From Trichaptum fuscoviolaceum (lineage: Eukaryota; Basidiomycota; Agaricomycetes; Hymenochaetales; Trichaptaceae), in NCBI GenBank assembly GCA_910574455.1, contig CAJSYZ010000011.1, positions 2,898,941 to 2,962,940 on the forward strand: DNA of 64,000 nucleotides, written 5' to 3'. The notes under the pieces are model-generated. The model had not been told where the DNA came from. It worked only from the letters and a program-made list of their open reading frames with translations, and did no database searches. The translations under genes and the position numbers were made by a program. Shown here in pieces: positions 24,470 through 33,351 of the stretch (positions within the stretch are counted from its first letter, which is position 1; every line of letters starts with the position of its first letter).

Positions 24470-25908
24470 GCCAGAATCCCGCTTGGCATTTCCCCGCGTC
24501 TCGACTCTGTCTCCCCGCGCCTCGACTCTGCCTTCCCCGCCTCGACTCTGACTCCGTCCCGTCCTCGCCTTGAGCCCCCTTGCGTCTCGCCCCCGTAGCC
24601 CCGCTCCCCGCGCGACTCCGTTGGCGTTGTAGCGTCCTTAACGGTTCCCCTTGCCTTCTCCGCTGCCGCGCGCTCTCCCAGGCCTTGCCCCGGAAGCCGC
24701 TAACGCGCCCCGGCCCCCAGGTTCCCCCCAGGTCGTAACAGCTGAGGCTTCATGGAGAGCTTTGCAAGATGTTCTGCGCAGGAATATGTCAGAGTCGGAG
24801 ACAGATGACGCTGAGAGGACCCGAATTCGGAAGGAGCAGATGCACCATCATGATACACCCGTAGCTGGCGCAGCTGATGATACAGAGGACTTCTTCGATG
24901 ACATTGTGGGCAATAATGAACTCAACGAAATTGCAGACCTGGAAGATCCCGAAAACGTAGTGTATGGGCCACATCATCTTGCGGTTCATGGCATACTACA
25001 TGCTGAACGCCAGATCCGCTTGGGTGCAGAAATGACCCTTTGAGCTTGATCTTAATGGCTTCCAAGCAACGTGGGTATTACTTGGTAACCCATGCTTTGG
25101 TGTTGCACATCTGACTTCTTTGTTGTCATCCTTGCAGAGTCCAGTAAGGTGTATCCTAAACAGCTCAACACGCTTGCGGCGATAAAAGGTCATCCAGAGC
25201 TCCGACAGCTCCGACAGCTCATAAAAAAATACTTATTCAACAAGTACGAGAATCACATCCTCCAACTCAAGGGGCTCCTCTGGCAGAGCCCAACCAGCAG
25301 TTGAATTGGACACAAGCAATGACTTTTCAATATTCCATTCAGCCACTGCTTTCTTTGCCTACCATGGCGAATCGATCCCTATAGAACAAGCAATGAGGGA
25401 GGCGATCAGGTCCAATCCCTCTTGGCGCGGAAAAGCAAGACGTGATGCAGTCCTTGTTCGAGTTAGCTCCTGCATAAAGGGGTTTGCAGGAATGAGAGTT
25501 GCCCGGGTTATGCTTCTTTTTTCCTTCACCGCTAAAGGGGAACGTCAGGACTGCGCTCTCGTCCAATTTTTCAAGCGTGTTGGAGATTCACCCGACCTGA
25601 AAACAAGAATGTGGATAGTAGAACCGGAGTATGAGTTAGAGAGCTCTACCACCTGTGTCGGATGCTGTACTGGAGTGAATGCCAGTGGCAGATGTCGCTA
25701 TCACCGCGACTGCAAGGCTCCGAAGCAATCTGTGATAGATGTAGGGGACATCCTCCGTTTGGCCCACCTCCTGGGGGTTCCGAAGGGTGATGAATGTCCT
25801 CCAAAGTCATTGACACCTGAGGAGACCCTGGATTTTTATGATAGATTCTATGTTAACCGATTTGCTGACATGCACATGCACCAAACACTGTACGAAGCTA
25901 GACAATAA

Positions 25909-26351
25909 TTACTAAGTTAAACTCTTCCGTTAGCACATTCAAGTTGCCACATAGTACTACAAAGTGTATTGAGACTTGTTGTACAGTTTACATTGCCAGA
26001 GCCAGCGGCGACGACATCATGGTATTCATTGTTCGAGGTAATATAATTATCAACAAATCTCAAAGCAACAAAAGGAGAAACTGGAGATGCAAGCATACTG
26101 TGTCCATTGTCAACCCACCACCTACGAGAGGGCTAATTCGGCTAGTAGTTGAGGCGACCTTGAGGACTTGAAGGCTTGGAGTCATCCTTTGACTTTATCG
26201 CCAATTCTAAATAATTGTGATACCCTAGAACTTCTTTAATATCAATTTTCATCGCGATGCCCTTCGGGGTTTGTCTATCAAATGACGAGCACACCGCCTC
26301 CATCAGATACATTTGGTATCTGTGCATGTCCGCCTCCTGCAAGAAAGTTGT
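25909..26351. other. Spacer between transposase 3' end and convergent unknown gene
   Basis: About 440 nt. A minus-strand frame at 26142-26342 (..EADMHRYQMYLMEAVCSSF..) looks protein-like and follows a good acceptor (TTTCTTGCAG). It could be a last exon of the neighbouring minus-strand gene, but no canonical donor was found upstream. Confidence 0.35.
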
Positions 26352-28363
26352 TCAAGTCGTCTGGCTATCTAAGGACCCTGCTGACGTCGATGCTGCCGTG
26401 TCCTGTCTTTCCTTCCCCTTGCCCTTCAAGTTCGTATGATAGGCCTCCAATTCGTCCTTGTTATAGGCTGCTAACATATCAATAGAATCAAGGACAGCAT
26501 CAGTCGACTCCTGCCCTTGATGTATGATCTTGTTTAAGAGCCCTTTTATGACCACGCCTTTCCCATTCTGCATGACGACATCGAAAAGACCCTTTGTGGA
26601 GGCAATTTGCAACCATCTCTTGACAATCCTAAGCGCTCCTATCAATCTCCTCTGAAGATAATCCAATTCCTGGAAGCAATATTGAATCTTGTCAGCAGAA
26701 TTATCTGCCAAAATTGCTGCTTCGGCGTTTTCCAAAAGCTCCAGAATATCTCTTGCCTCGAAAATAATTGCATAGTCGTTGGAGGTAACAGCAAATGCAT
26801 CCCTCCTCTGGAAGAATGCGTCGTGAATATTGCACAGATTAATCGCCATTTCCCAAGATTTCTGCGTGTTGTCAAACTGTAGTAGCGTTTGATTGACCTC
26901 AGTTTGCTGGGGCTGAAAATGAAGCTGTCTAACCGCAGGCGTATTGTATTTCGATTGCAAACTCCCTGCTTCCGATATCGGTTGATAGAATGGCCTCAAT
27001 GTCAGGGGCCGAAGATCGGGACGACGACGATTGGGAGGCTGAGATTGAGCCACGAAAATCTTAGAGATGTCGACTGACATTCTTTGGAGATCGGCGTCAA
27101 TGATTGCGATGAGTTCGTAGATTACGTCGTAGTAGGCCTGGAAGAGCGGTATGAAGAATTGGAAAGCCTTAAGATTTTCGGCATCCCTATCGTATGAGTT
27201 CAATACTGCGAAAAACTCTTCTGCCTTCTCTTCTCTATAATGTCCATATTGAGATAGCAGTTCTCTAAGACCTTCCGAGCCGTTGCGAGAATGAAGTCGG
27301 TAGTATCTATTCATGATATTCTGAAACGCGCCATCGTTCACCTCGAAGTAGTAGGAACCGAAGGGATCTTCAGTGCTCCGTCTGTCAAGGCATTCCTGTA
27401 TGTCCGAATCTTTGAACCCAAGGACAATTGCGGAGGATTCCATGAAGAAGAACCTTAGACTATCCAAGGTCTTCCTTACTCTAACAGCGTCGCCTGCTGC
27501 CCGTGACTAACAAGCGTAGGTTATTAGACGTTCTTTTTCGAAACATGATCCTATTACTTACCCCAGCAACATTACTAGTCAAGAGATCGACATAAGAAGA
27601 TATCTTGCGAAGAGTTTTGTTCATCGTAACAACCTGACCCTCCAAACTCGCAATCCTATCATCCGATGAAAGGCCTGGATGGCCTGAAGTCGAGCGAACC
27701 GACTCGTTGCCTTCTATGCCAGTGTGCGAAGCACTTTGTGCCATATTTTTAAGCAGTTCACCTATAGTATCTCCGCGATCTCCGCCAGTGACAGGTGTTT
27801 GGACAAAACTGCCAGGTCCCGTGACGCCACTCACATTATCGGGCAGTGATGATGGTGGCCTTGATGGTGGTGGAACAGATACCGGGAACGGTGCCCAATG
27901 ACTCGGCGTTTCGTCCTCCTCAACTTTACGCCTTTTGCTGTCACTGGCAGGAGTACCTTCAGGTTCATTGTGATGGTGGCTACTAGGACTCCGAGTTGAA
28001 ATGCGATCTTGAAGACGTTGGCTACCACTACTCCGTTTTGGAGGGCCGGCAGAAATGCGATCTTCAAGAGGTCGGCTATTAGGACTCGGACTTGCAGGGC
28101 CGGAGAAAATGCGTTCTTGAAGAGAGCCATGACTCCCAGCTGAAGGGTTGTTCAAAGATGTATGTGCGTACGCTGTACTCCAGTCTGGAATTTGCGACCG
28201 GTCGCGCGGTTGGTGCCCCCAGTTGCCTCGACCTCCATGATTTGATCTCGCCCGCGGGGCAGATGTGTGTTCCTCATCTGTCTCATGTTTCCTTTTATCT
28301 ACAATTTAGCTATTGTCAGAACCAACAAGGGGGTTCGACTCAAACTCAGGCTCACTGGACATT
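26352..28363 (-). CDS. Unrecognised protein with LxxRIS repeats and helical C-terminal half
   Basis: I do not recognise the family. The likely start is at 28363 (MSSEPEFESNPLV), joined to a Ser/Pro-rich, basic N-terminal region. That region carries three copies of a short motif: SLQERIFSGP, PLEDRISAGP and RLQDRIST. A predicted coiled segment follows (SLEGQVVTMNKTLRKI). A good intron (GTAAGT..TTGTTAG) joins TSNVAG to SRAAGDAVRV, and the rest is mostly helical. It ends LKGKGKERQDTAASTSAGSL. The first intron would be only about 24 nt, so the true 5' end is doubtful; repeat-rich DNA directly upstream may have displaced it. Possibly transposon-related, since it converges on the Plavaka element. 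Confidence 0.5.
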
Positions 28364-30545
28364 TTGGATATTTTGAACAAAACTGTGACTTGAAGCCTGA
28401 TAGGAGGTTGTTTCGCTTTCTCCAACAGCTTCAAAATGGAGTTAAAACTGGTGCAATAGTATAGTAGCTGTGAGCCTACCAACTCCGAGTCCGACTCCGA
28501 GTCGTCGGAACCGAATAGTAGTATCTTGAACTTCGGTTCAAATTTAGAGATCAAGTTGCCAGTATACTAGTAGTAGTAGATAGTACTACTCAGGCTACAA
28601 CTTGAAGTTTGAAGATCTCAGTCAGCGGATGAAGTTGAACTAGGAGACTGGTTGACTCACCGCCAGCCTGAGTACCGCCAGTGGCAGCCTCTGAACTAAA
28701 ATTTAGGTGGCAGGGACTTCGACTTTAAGGTGAGAGGGCTTCAAGCTGTTGAAAAGAACAACCTTGAGTACTACTAGAGTACAGTACTACAGAGTATAGT
28801 AGACAAAGACACGATACGTCGATGCCACTGGCAGGGCATGGGGTAGTCAGGCTACTAAATGCGGAACTTGAATCTGAACTTGAAGCCAGACTTCTCAGGC
28901 TCACGCCACTCAGCCACTGTATTTGGCAACAATTGTCGGAGATGCGCACCTCCGGTTACGGTGATATTCATTTCGGATTCGAATCACAAAAGGATGATGC
29001 AGTGATGTCGGAACTTGCGGAATATCATCCACAGATTAAGGTAACTAGGGCTAACAAGGGCTCGAGTACATGGAAAGCGTGGTTTAATGAGGAGCACCAC
29101 AAGGTTGAGCGGGAACGAGCAGCATTGGAACCTTTTAATTCACTTAAACCGCAGACTCGGAGTCAGACGAAGTAGCCTGCCAGTGAGGACTCAGGCTTGT
29201 ACTCGTACTATTTCTAACTGTTTTCTTTTTGTAGTATTACCTCATACCAGTGCATACCACTAGTATTCAAGTTGTGTCTTTGTATGTTTGTCTCCTGTTC
29301 TGTGTTCGTCGACCTTATACTTGTGTTTTCTGTGCATCGGTATTCAAGTTGTTGTATGACTGTATGTAAATAAAAAATGATATGAATTGTTTACTAACTA
29401 TTCCGAGTCGGACTTGGACTCACTGGCACCAGTGATGCTCTAATTACTGCTTGATAAATTCACGACTGGCTCGAATCCGGGTCTACCAACCTGAAGACCG
29501 AACATCGTTACGGGTCACTGTTCGGCAACTTGAACTTTTGAGCTGAACTTGAAGTCCCACGACTCGGTCTCAGGCTCAGACTCGGAAGTTCTTCCGACTC
29601 GGAGGTCAGCTTGAAGTCGGAAACTACTAGTACTAGTAAACTAAGCCTGAGGGGCGAAGGTCGGTCCGGCTACTACTACAACTGCTCTGCTCGACAACTA
29701 TTAGGTATAATAATTTTAATGGAATGACCGGTTGTTATTCTCGGGACGTTCTAGGTCAGAGGGAACTGGACGGCTTGACTTATGCTATTGCCTTCTGGCA
29801 GACGACGGAGGAGCTGGATCAAATGGGCTTTGCGACCAACCTTGATTCAAAGACAGACACGCAACTTGGTAGTATTGTTTTCCCGACTCCGAGTCAGCAA
29901 GAGCCCGACGTGGACATCGCCGCTCGCCTTTTCCCAGACTGAGCCCCTTCCTCAACTCCCCCACCATGCGCACAAACTCTCTCATCTCATCCTCTTGCAC
30001 TACCTTGAGGCTTGTCATTTTCTTCAACCTTGGCGCTGTCTCCTTCACATATGACATCTTCCATGCGCTGCTCTCCTGCACTTTGTACTAAATTATGTCG
30101 TAACAGATCTGGGCGGAATGGGAGACAGAGGTCTGCACGAGCATGGCACAGGAGTTCAAGGCTGGTGAGTTTATTCTCCTTCTCAATCCTTTTACTTCAC
30201 GTTATTTACATACCATTTGATACAGAATCCTAGCTCACACCGTTTACAGCGCACGCAAGATGGTGCAATTCTGGAACACCGCCAGACAGCACCACCACCA
30301 TTGCCATCGCACTCCTGCTACTAGTAGTACCCAGCATCGACATGATGACTTCCCACGTGGGGTCTGACACTGGCATCACAGGCCCTCCGTCGTCCGCTAC
30401 CACCACTGACAGCCATGGTCAGGTTGGAAACCAGAGACTTCCGGAGACACTTTCATTGTTGTGGGGACTGGTAAGTAGCCCTAGTAGTTATCCGCTATTG
30501 CAACAATAGCTCATGACCCGATGAACACAACTACATGACTGGCTG
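28364..30545. repeat. Repeat-word-rich region, probable non-autonomous element remains
   Basis: About 2.2 kb with no supported gene. It is dense in short words shared with 17,820-18,060 and 19,260-19,400: CCGAGTCCGACTCCGAGTC (28485), TACTAGTAGTAGTA (28565), CGCCAGTGGCAGCCTC (28674), GCCACTGGCAGG (28823), AGCCTGCCAGTGAGG (29173), CCGAGTCGGACTTGGACTC (29403) and ACTACTAGTACTAGTAAAC (29622). A 117-codon frame at 28822-29175 and a 72-codon frame at 29724-29942 are open but unrecognisable. Probably one or more decayed MITE-like copies. Confidence 0.45.
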
Positions 30546-31545
30546 ATGCTATGGTTGTTGAAGCGCTTAGAATGCCAGCACGCTTACGAGTTCGAGACGA
30601 CAGCGCGCACCATCTTGCCGGGCAAGTCTTCTTTTAGAGACAAGTCATTCGGAGATGAGGAGCTCAAAGGCTTCCAGTTTGCCTCACCAGACGACCATCA
30701 AATTCATATCTATTTCGCTGATTCCATGGCTCATGGCGGGGATTTAAGAGATGCTCCTTGCCGACACAAGGGACTTCTTGCAATCAGAGAAGGTATGTAC
30801 ATGAAGTGCCACACATCGACTGAAAGTTTAACCTCTCTTTCTGAATCAGTGGTGCGCTGACCGTGGTAACCACTCTCGTCGCGACAATTTCCTCTATCGT
30901 GTCCCTGGCTTGGGCAGATCATCGTTGATCCATGCCCTTGCTGGCGCGCTCATGCTCGACATTCTCGCCATCTCACGTTCCGCTTTTTGGATGAACGATG
31001 TGACGTTGTCGTCGCTTATGGGCCGTGTGCCTGCCCCGTGTATTGTCCTTCTCGAGGACCTTGACGCTGCATTCACTCGCTCAACTTCGCGCGAGGGTCC
31101 TCAACCTGTGTTCCTGGTGGTAAGAAGAAGAGCTCTTTGTTGTCCGACAACAAGGATAAGATGACGATGATGACGACAATGAAGAAATTGGCAAGAAGAA
31201 GAAAAGCAAGAAATATGACACTCTATCCGACGTGAACACGCTCTCTCTTTCTGGCCTTCTTAATGCACTTGATGGTGTCGCCGCTGCTGTTGGCCGCTTC
31301 CTCGTCCCGTCGCAGCGACGAACCATCTTGAGCGTTTCGACCCCGCGCTCTCGCACCCCGGTGGTATGGATGTTTGGATCGAGTTCAAAAGCGCAAGCCC
31401 TAGGCAGGCTCAAGCGCTCTTCTGCGACTTCTTCCTGTACGCGGACGTCAAGAAGCCCGAGATCACCAAACGCGAAGGCGAGCTCGATGGGATCAGCCTC
31501 CCCACCCCACCCCATCCTCTGGATCGATTTCGGAAATTCCGGTGT
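30546..31545 (+). pseudogene. BCS1-like AAA ATPase, decayed
   Basis: Remains of the mitochondrial BCS1-like AAA family that is expanded in mushrooms. Pieces in order: LMLWLLKRLECQHAYEFETT, a BCS1_N-like HIYF strand, then the AAA core VPGLGRSSLIHALAGALML, the Walker B CIVLLEDLDAAF, LSLSGLLNALDGV and, in another frame, NHLERFDPALSHPGGMDVW. The Walker A Lys is replaced by Arg. The usual RPGR arginine-finger block reads HPGG. The coding frame shifts near 31,310, between GRFLV and AATNHLERF. With two catalytic positions lost and a frameshift, this copy should be inactive. The true 5' end may lie nearer 30,230 but cannot be followed. Confidence 0.75.
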
Positions 31546-32493
31546 CGGTATTTGCGTCCGATGCCTCGAGTACCGCAACCTTGAGCTCGAGCTCATTGAT
31601 GAGAGGTGCGTCAAACAGTCTACCTGACGTTGGCAAAGCAGCTCACGACGCAAATTGCGAATTCATCAAACGGGAAAAAGTATTACTTCATCTTAGATAT
31701 CGTTCAAGTAGTCATGTCCTATTCCTCGACAAACACCTCTGTGCCACCACCATTGCCGCCGAAACGGAGATCGCTCGGTTTCAATATGCAGAATAAGTCG
31801 ATTATCGGCCGACAGCGCAATCCCCCCAGCTCTAAGGACAAGAAACGCTCCTTCATTTAAACTACTTCTTCCATAGCGGATTGGGATGCATTGATCCCAT
31901 TTCCCACATTGGCATGGTTCCGGTTTCGAGTTGTATCCAGGGATGACTGATTGTATGACGGCTTACTCGTGGCTTTGCCTTCTAGAGCTGATGGAACAGC
32001 TTCTTGTGCAGTGGGCTATGTCTTCCTGACTTCTTCGGAGTTAACCTGACTCACTTTCTTGTTTGTTTGTGCATAAAATGAAAAGAAGCCTCATAATCGA
32101 GTCATCTAGAAGAAATCCTTCTTATCTCCTGTCAGTTCAGCTTGAGGTTTATCCGAGCCATAGTATAATGCACTGATAGATTCCTCTCTTCTTTTCCCAG
32201 AAGAATAAGGCATCAGAAAAATGCGTGCAAGAGCTTTGTATAAATGTGAACTCGGAGTGGGTGTCGCCCCTCCCCGCCACCCACCCACCCATTCAACCCT
32301 TCGCCATGAACTTTTATCACATTCTGTTGGGGCTCCACATGCTCCTATTGATTGACCATGCTGTGCTTCGAGTACGCATCGCGCGAAGACTTCCTTGGAC
32401 ACAAAGGAGGATATCTAGGATGCAAAAAATCGTGCTTACTTTCCATTTCCTCTCAAAATCACTGCACTGACTTTTTGCCAGCTTCACAAACAG
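31546..32493. other. Spacer between BCS1-like relic and exonuclease gene
   Basis: No supported gene. Weak open frames at 31606-31860 and 32225-32470 lack recognisable domains. The region should hold the promoter of the exonuclease gene; no clear TATA box was seen. Confidence 0.45.
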
Positions 32494-33351
32494 ATGCAAC
32501 ATCTCCTCGACTACCTGGGGGTTCCGCCAACGCCTCTTCTTCAACTTCGCAGCTATACACTCGGACCTCTTGTTCCTGAAGTATGTCTGACCACCGCAAC
32601 GATGGAGAATGCCGTAGACGTCATCTATGCTTCCTTGCCGGATGCCCCGGAACGACGCTTCGTTGCCCTCGACATTGAATGGGCGAGTAACTCACCAGAG
32701 CTATATCGCGTGGACCTCATCCAACTCGCGGTTCAGCAACATGTGTTCCTCCTCCGGACTCATCTACTTAATGCTCTTCCCCCAAGATTGGAACAATTAT
32801 TAGGTGATGAAACTGTATGGAAAGTGTCAGCAGGAATCGCTGGTACGACAATCCCATTTCTTCTCTCATTATGCGGCATAACTGAACTAATTGGCAGGTG
32901 ATGCGACTCGCATCAGGAATAAATTTGACATTCCCGTATCCTCCTGTGTCGATTTGACAGATTGGGCGCGCTTCGTTTACCCCGATTTCTGGCCAAGAAC
33001 GCCAACTTGGCTCCAGCTGCTTCTGAACCCCCGTCTCTGGTTCAAGTTTCCGCAACCGTTTATAAAGCTGGAGGAGATGGCGGGCAGGCTCCTGCAGACA
33101 AACATCGAAAAAGATGTCTTGGTCACGATGAGCAATTGGGCCGAAGTTGAGCTGTCGGCTGCTCAAGTCCATTGTAAGTTATCCTTTTCAAGTTGTCACT
33201 CAGGCTGACCATCTTCTCACTTGCATCTGCTCTATTAGATGCGGCAATCGACGCGCACAGCACGTTTGCTGTTGCTTCCGTCTTGAATCAAGATGCCTTG
33301 GCCTTACCGGATACAATAATCCATCACTTCCCAATGCTCGATATTGAGTAG
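32494..33351 (+). CDS. WRN-type 3'-5' exonuclease domain protein
   Basis: Predicted DEDD-family 3'-5' exonuclease that removes nucleotides from DNA or RNA ends. The Exo I motif is FVALDIEWAS (Asp and Glu ligands). Middle segment: VDLIQLAVQQHVFLL. The Exo III block is YAAIDAH, rebuilt across an intron. Two introns are inferred: 32843-32897 (joins AGIAG to DATRIRNKF) and 33174-33238 (joins QVH to YAAIDAH). The product is 245 residues from the Met at 32494 (MQHLLDYLGVPP), a compact single-domain size. An in-frame upstream extension in a 5' exon is possible. The middle ligand Asp is likely in CVDLTDWARF. Both introns restore family motifs, so the gene seems functional. Confidence 0.85.

Larger units (their letters stand above)
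22229..24740. mobile_element. Nested C-rich insertion, solo-LTR-like (TG..CA, 5-bp duplication)
   Basis: A 2,512-nt insert with extreme C-richness on the plus strand splits the transposase. It begins TGTCGGGATCC and ends AGGTCGTAACA, so it has TG..CA termini. It is flanked by GCTGA at 22224-22228 and again at 24741-24745. Joining the flanks with one GCTGA keeps the transposase frame (LESPL-AEASWRAL). Terminal TG..CA plus a 5-bp duplication is typical of LTR-retrotransposon integration. I see no second copy of the ends inside, so a solo LTR or a non-autonomous relative is likelier than a full element. No integrase or reverse-transcriptase coding was found. Long open frames inside it reflect base composition only. 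Confidence 0.65.
19405..25908 (+). mobile_element. Plavaka-type (CACTA-like) DNA transposon, coding span
   Basis: The coding span of a Plavaka element, a CACTA-superfamily lineage abundant in mushrooms. It is recognised from the transposase described separately. It is interrupted at 22229-24740 by a nested element. Terminal inverted repeats could not be found by eye, so only the coding extent is given. Similar short palindromic words on both sides (19,260-19,400 and 28,480-29,700) may mark wider limits. Confidence 0.82.
19405..25908 (+). pseudogene. Plavaka transposase, disrupted
   Basis: The N-terminus carries a C2H2 zinc finger (CTLPGCSRMFKSQSG then RHEYSAH). Then come ESASNDWFPYSCRADFELAD, KTTVSVGTGNNEYYPLYL with SIGNVSN, the core block SPDLLHQIIKGVFKDHLVEW, LPRQHAMIHYPTMIPLFAAP and a C-terminal domain with SIFHSATAFFAYHGES and NPSWRGKARRDAVLV. 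All are hallmarks of Plavaka transposases. Many introns are present. The copy looks dead. A 2.5-kb insertion splits the linker after LESPL. Reading frame changes near 20,160-20,215, near 25,040 and at about 25,300 (where RAQPAVELDTS needs a shift) are not all explained by clean introns. A minimal start is 19405, just before the zinc finger. It is divergent to the unknown many-exon gene. Confidence 0.85.

Noticed and set aside
22736..24598. Long Pro/Arg/Ser-rich plus frames and RES(S/R)SGFD-repeat minus frames inside the C-rich insertion
   Set aside because: Openness follows from C-richness and repeat units that are multiples of three. No start context, domain or splice support was seen.
29461..29510. 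GGCTCGAATCC resembling a tRNA T-arm
   Set aside because: No matching acceptor stem, D-arm or anticodon arm could be folded nearby.
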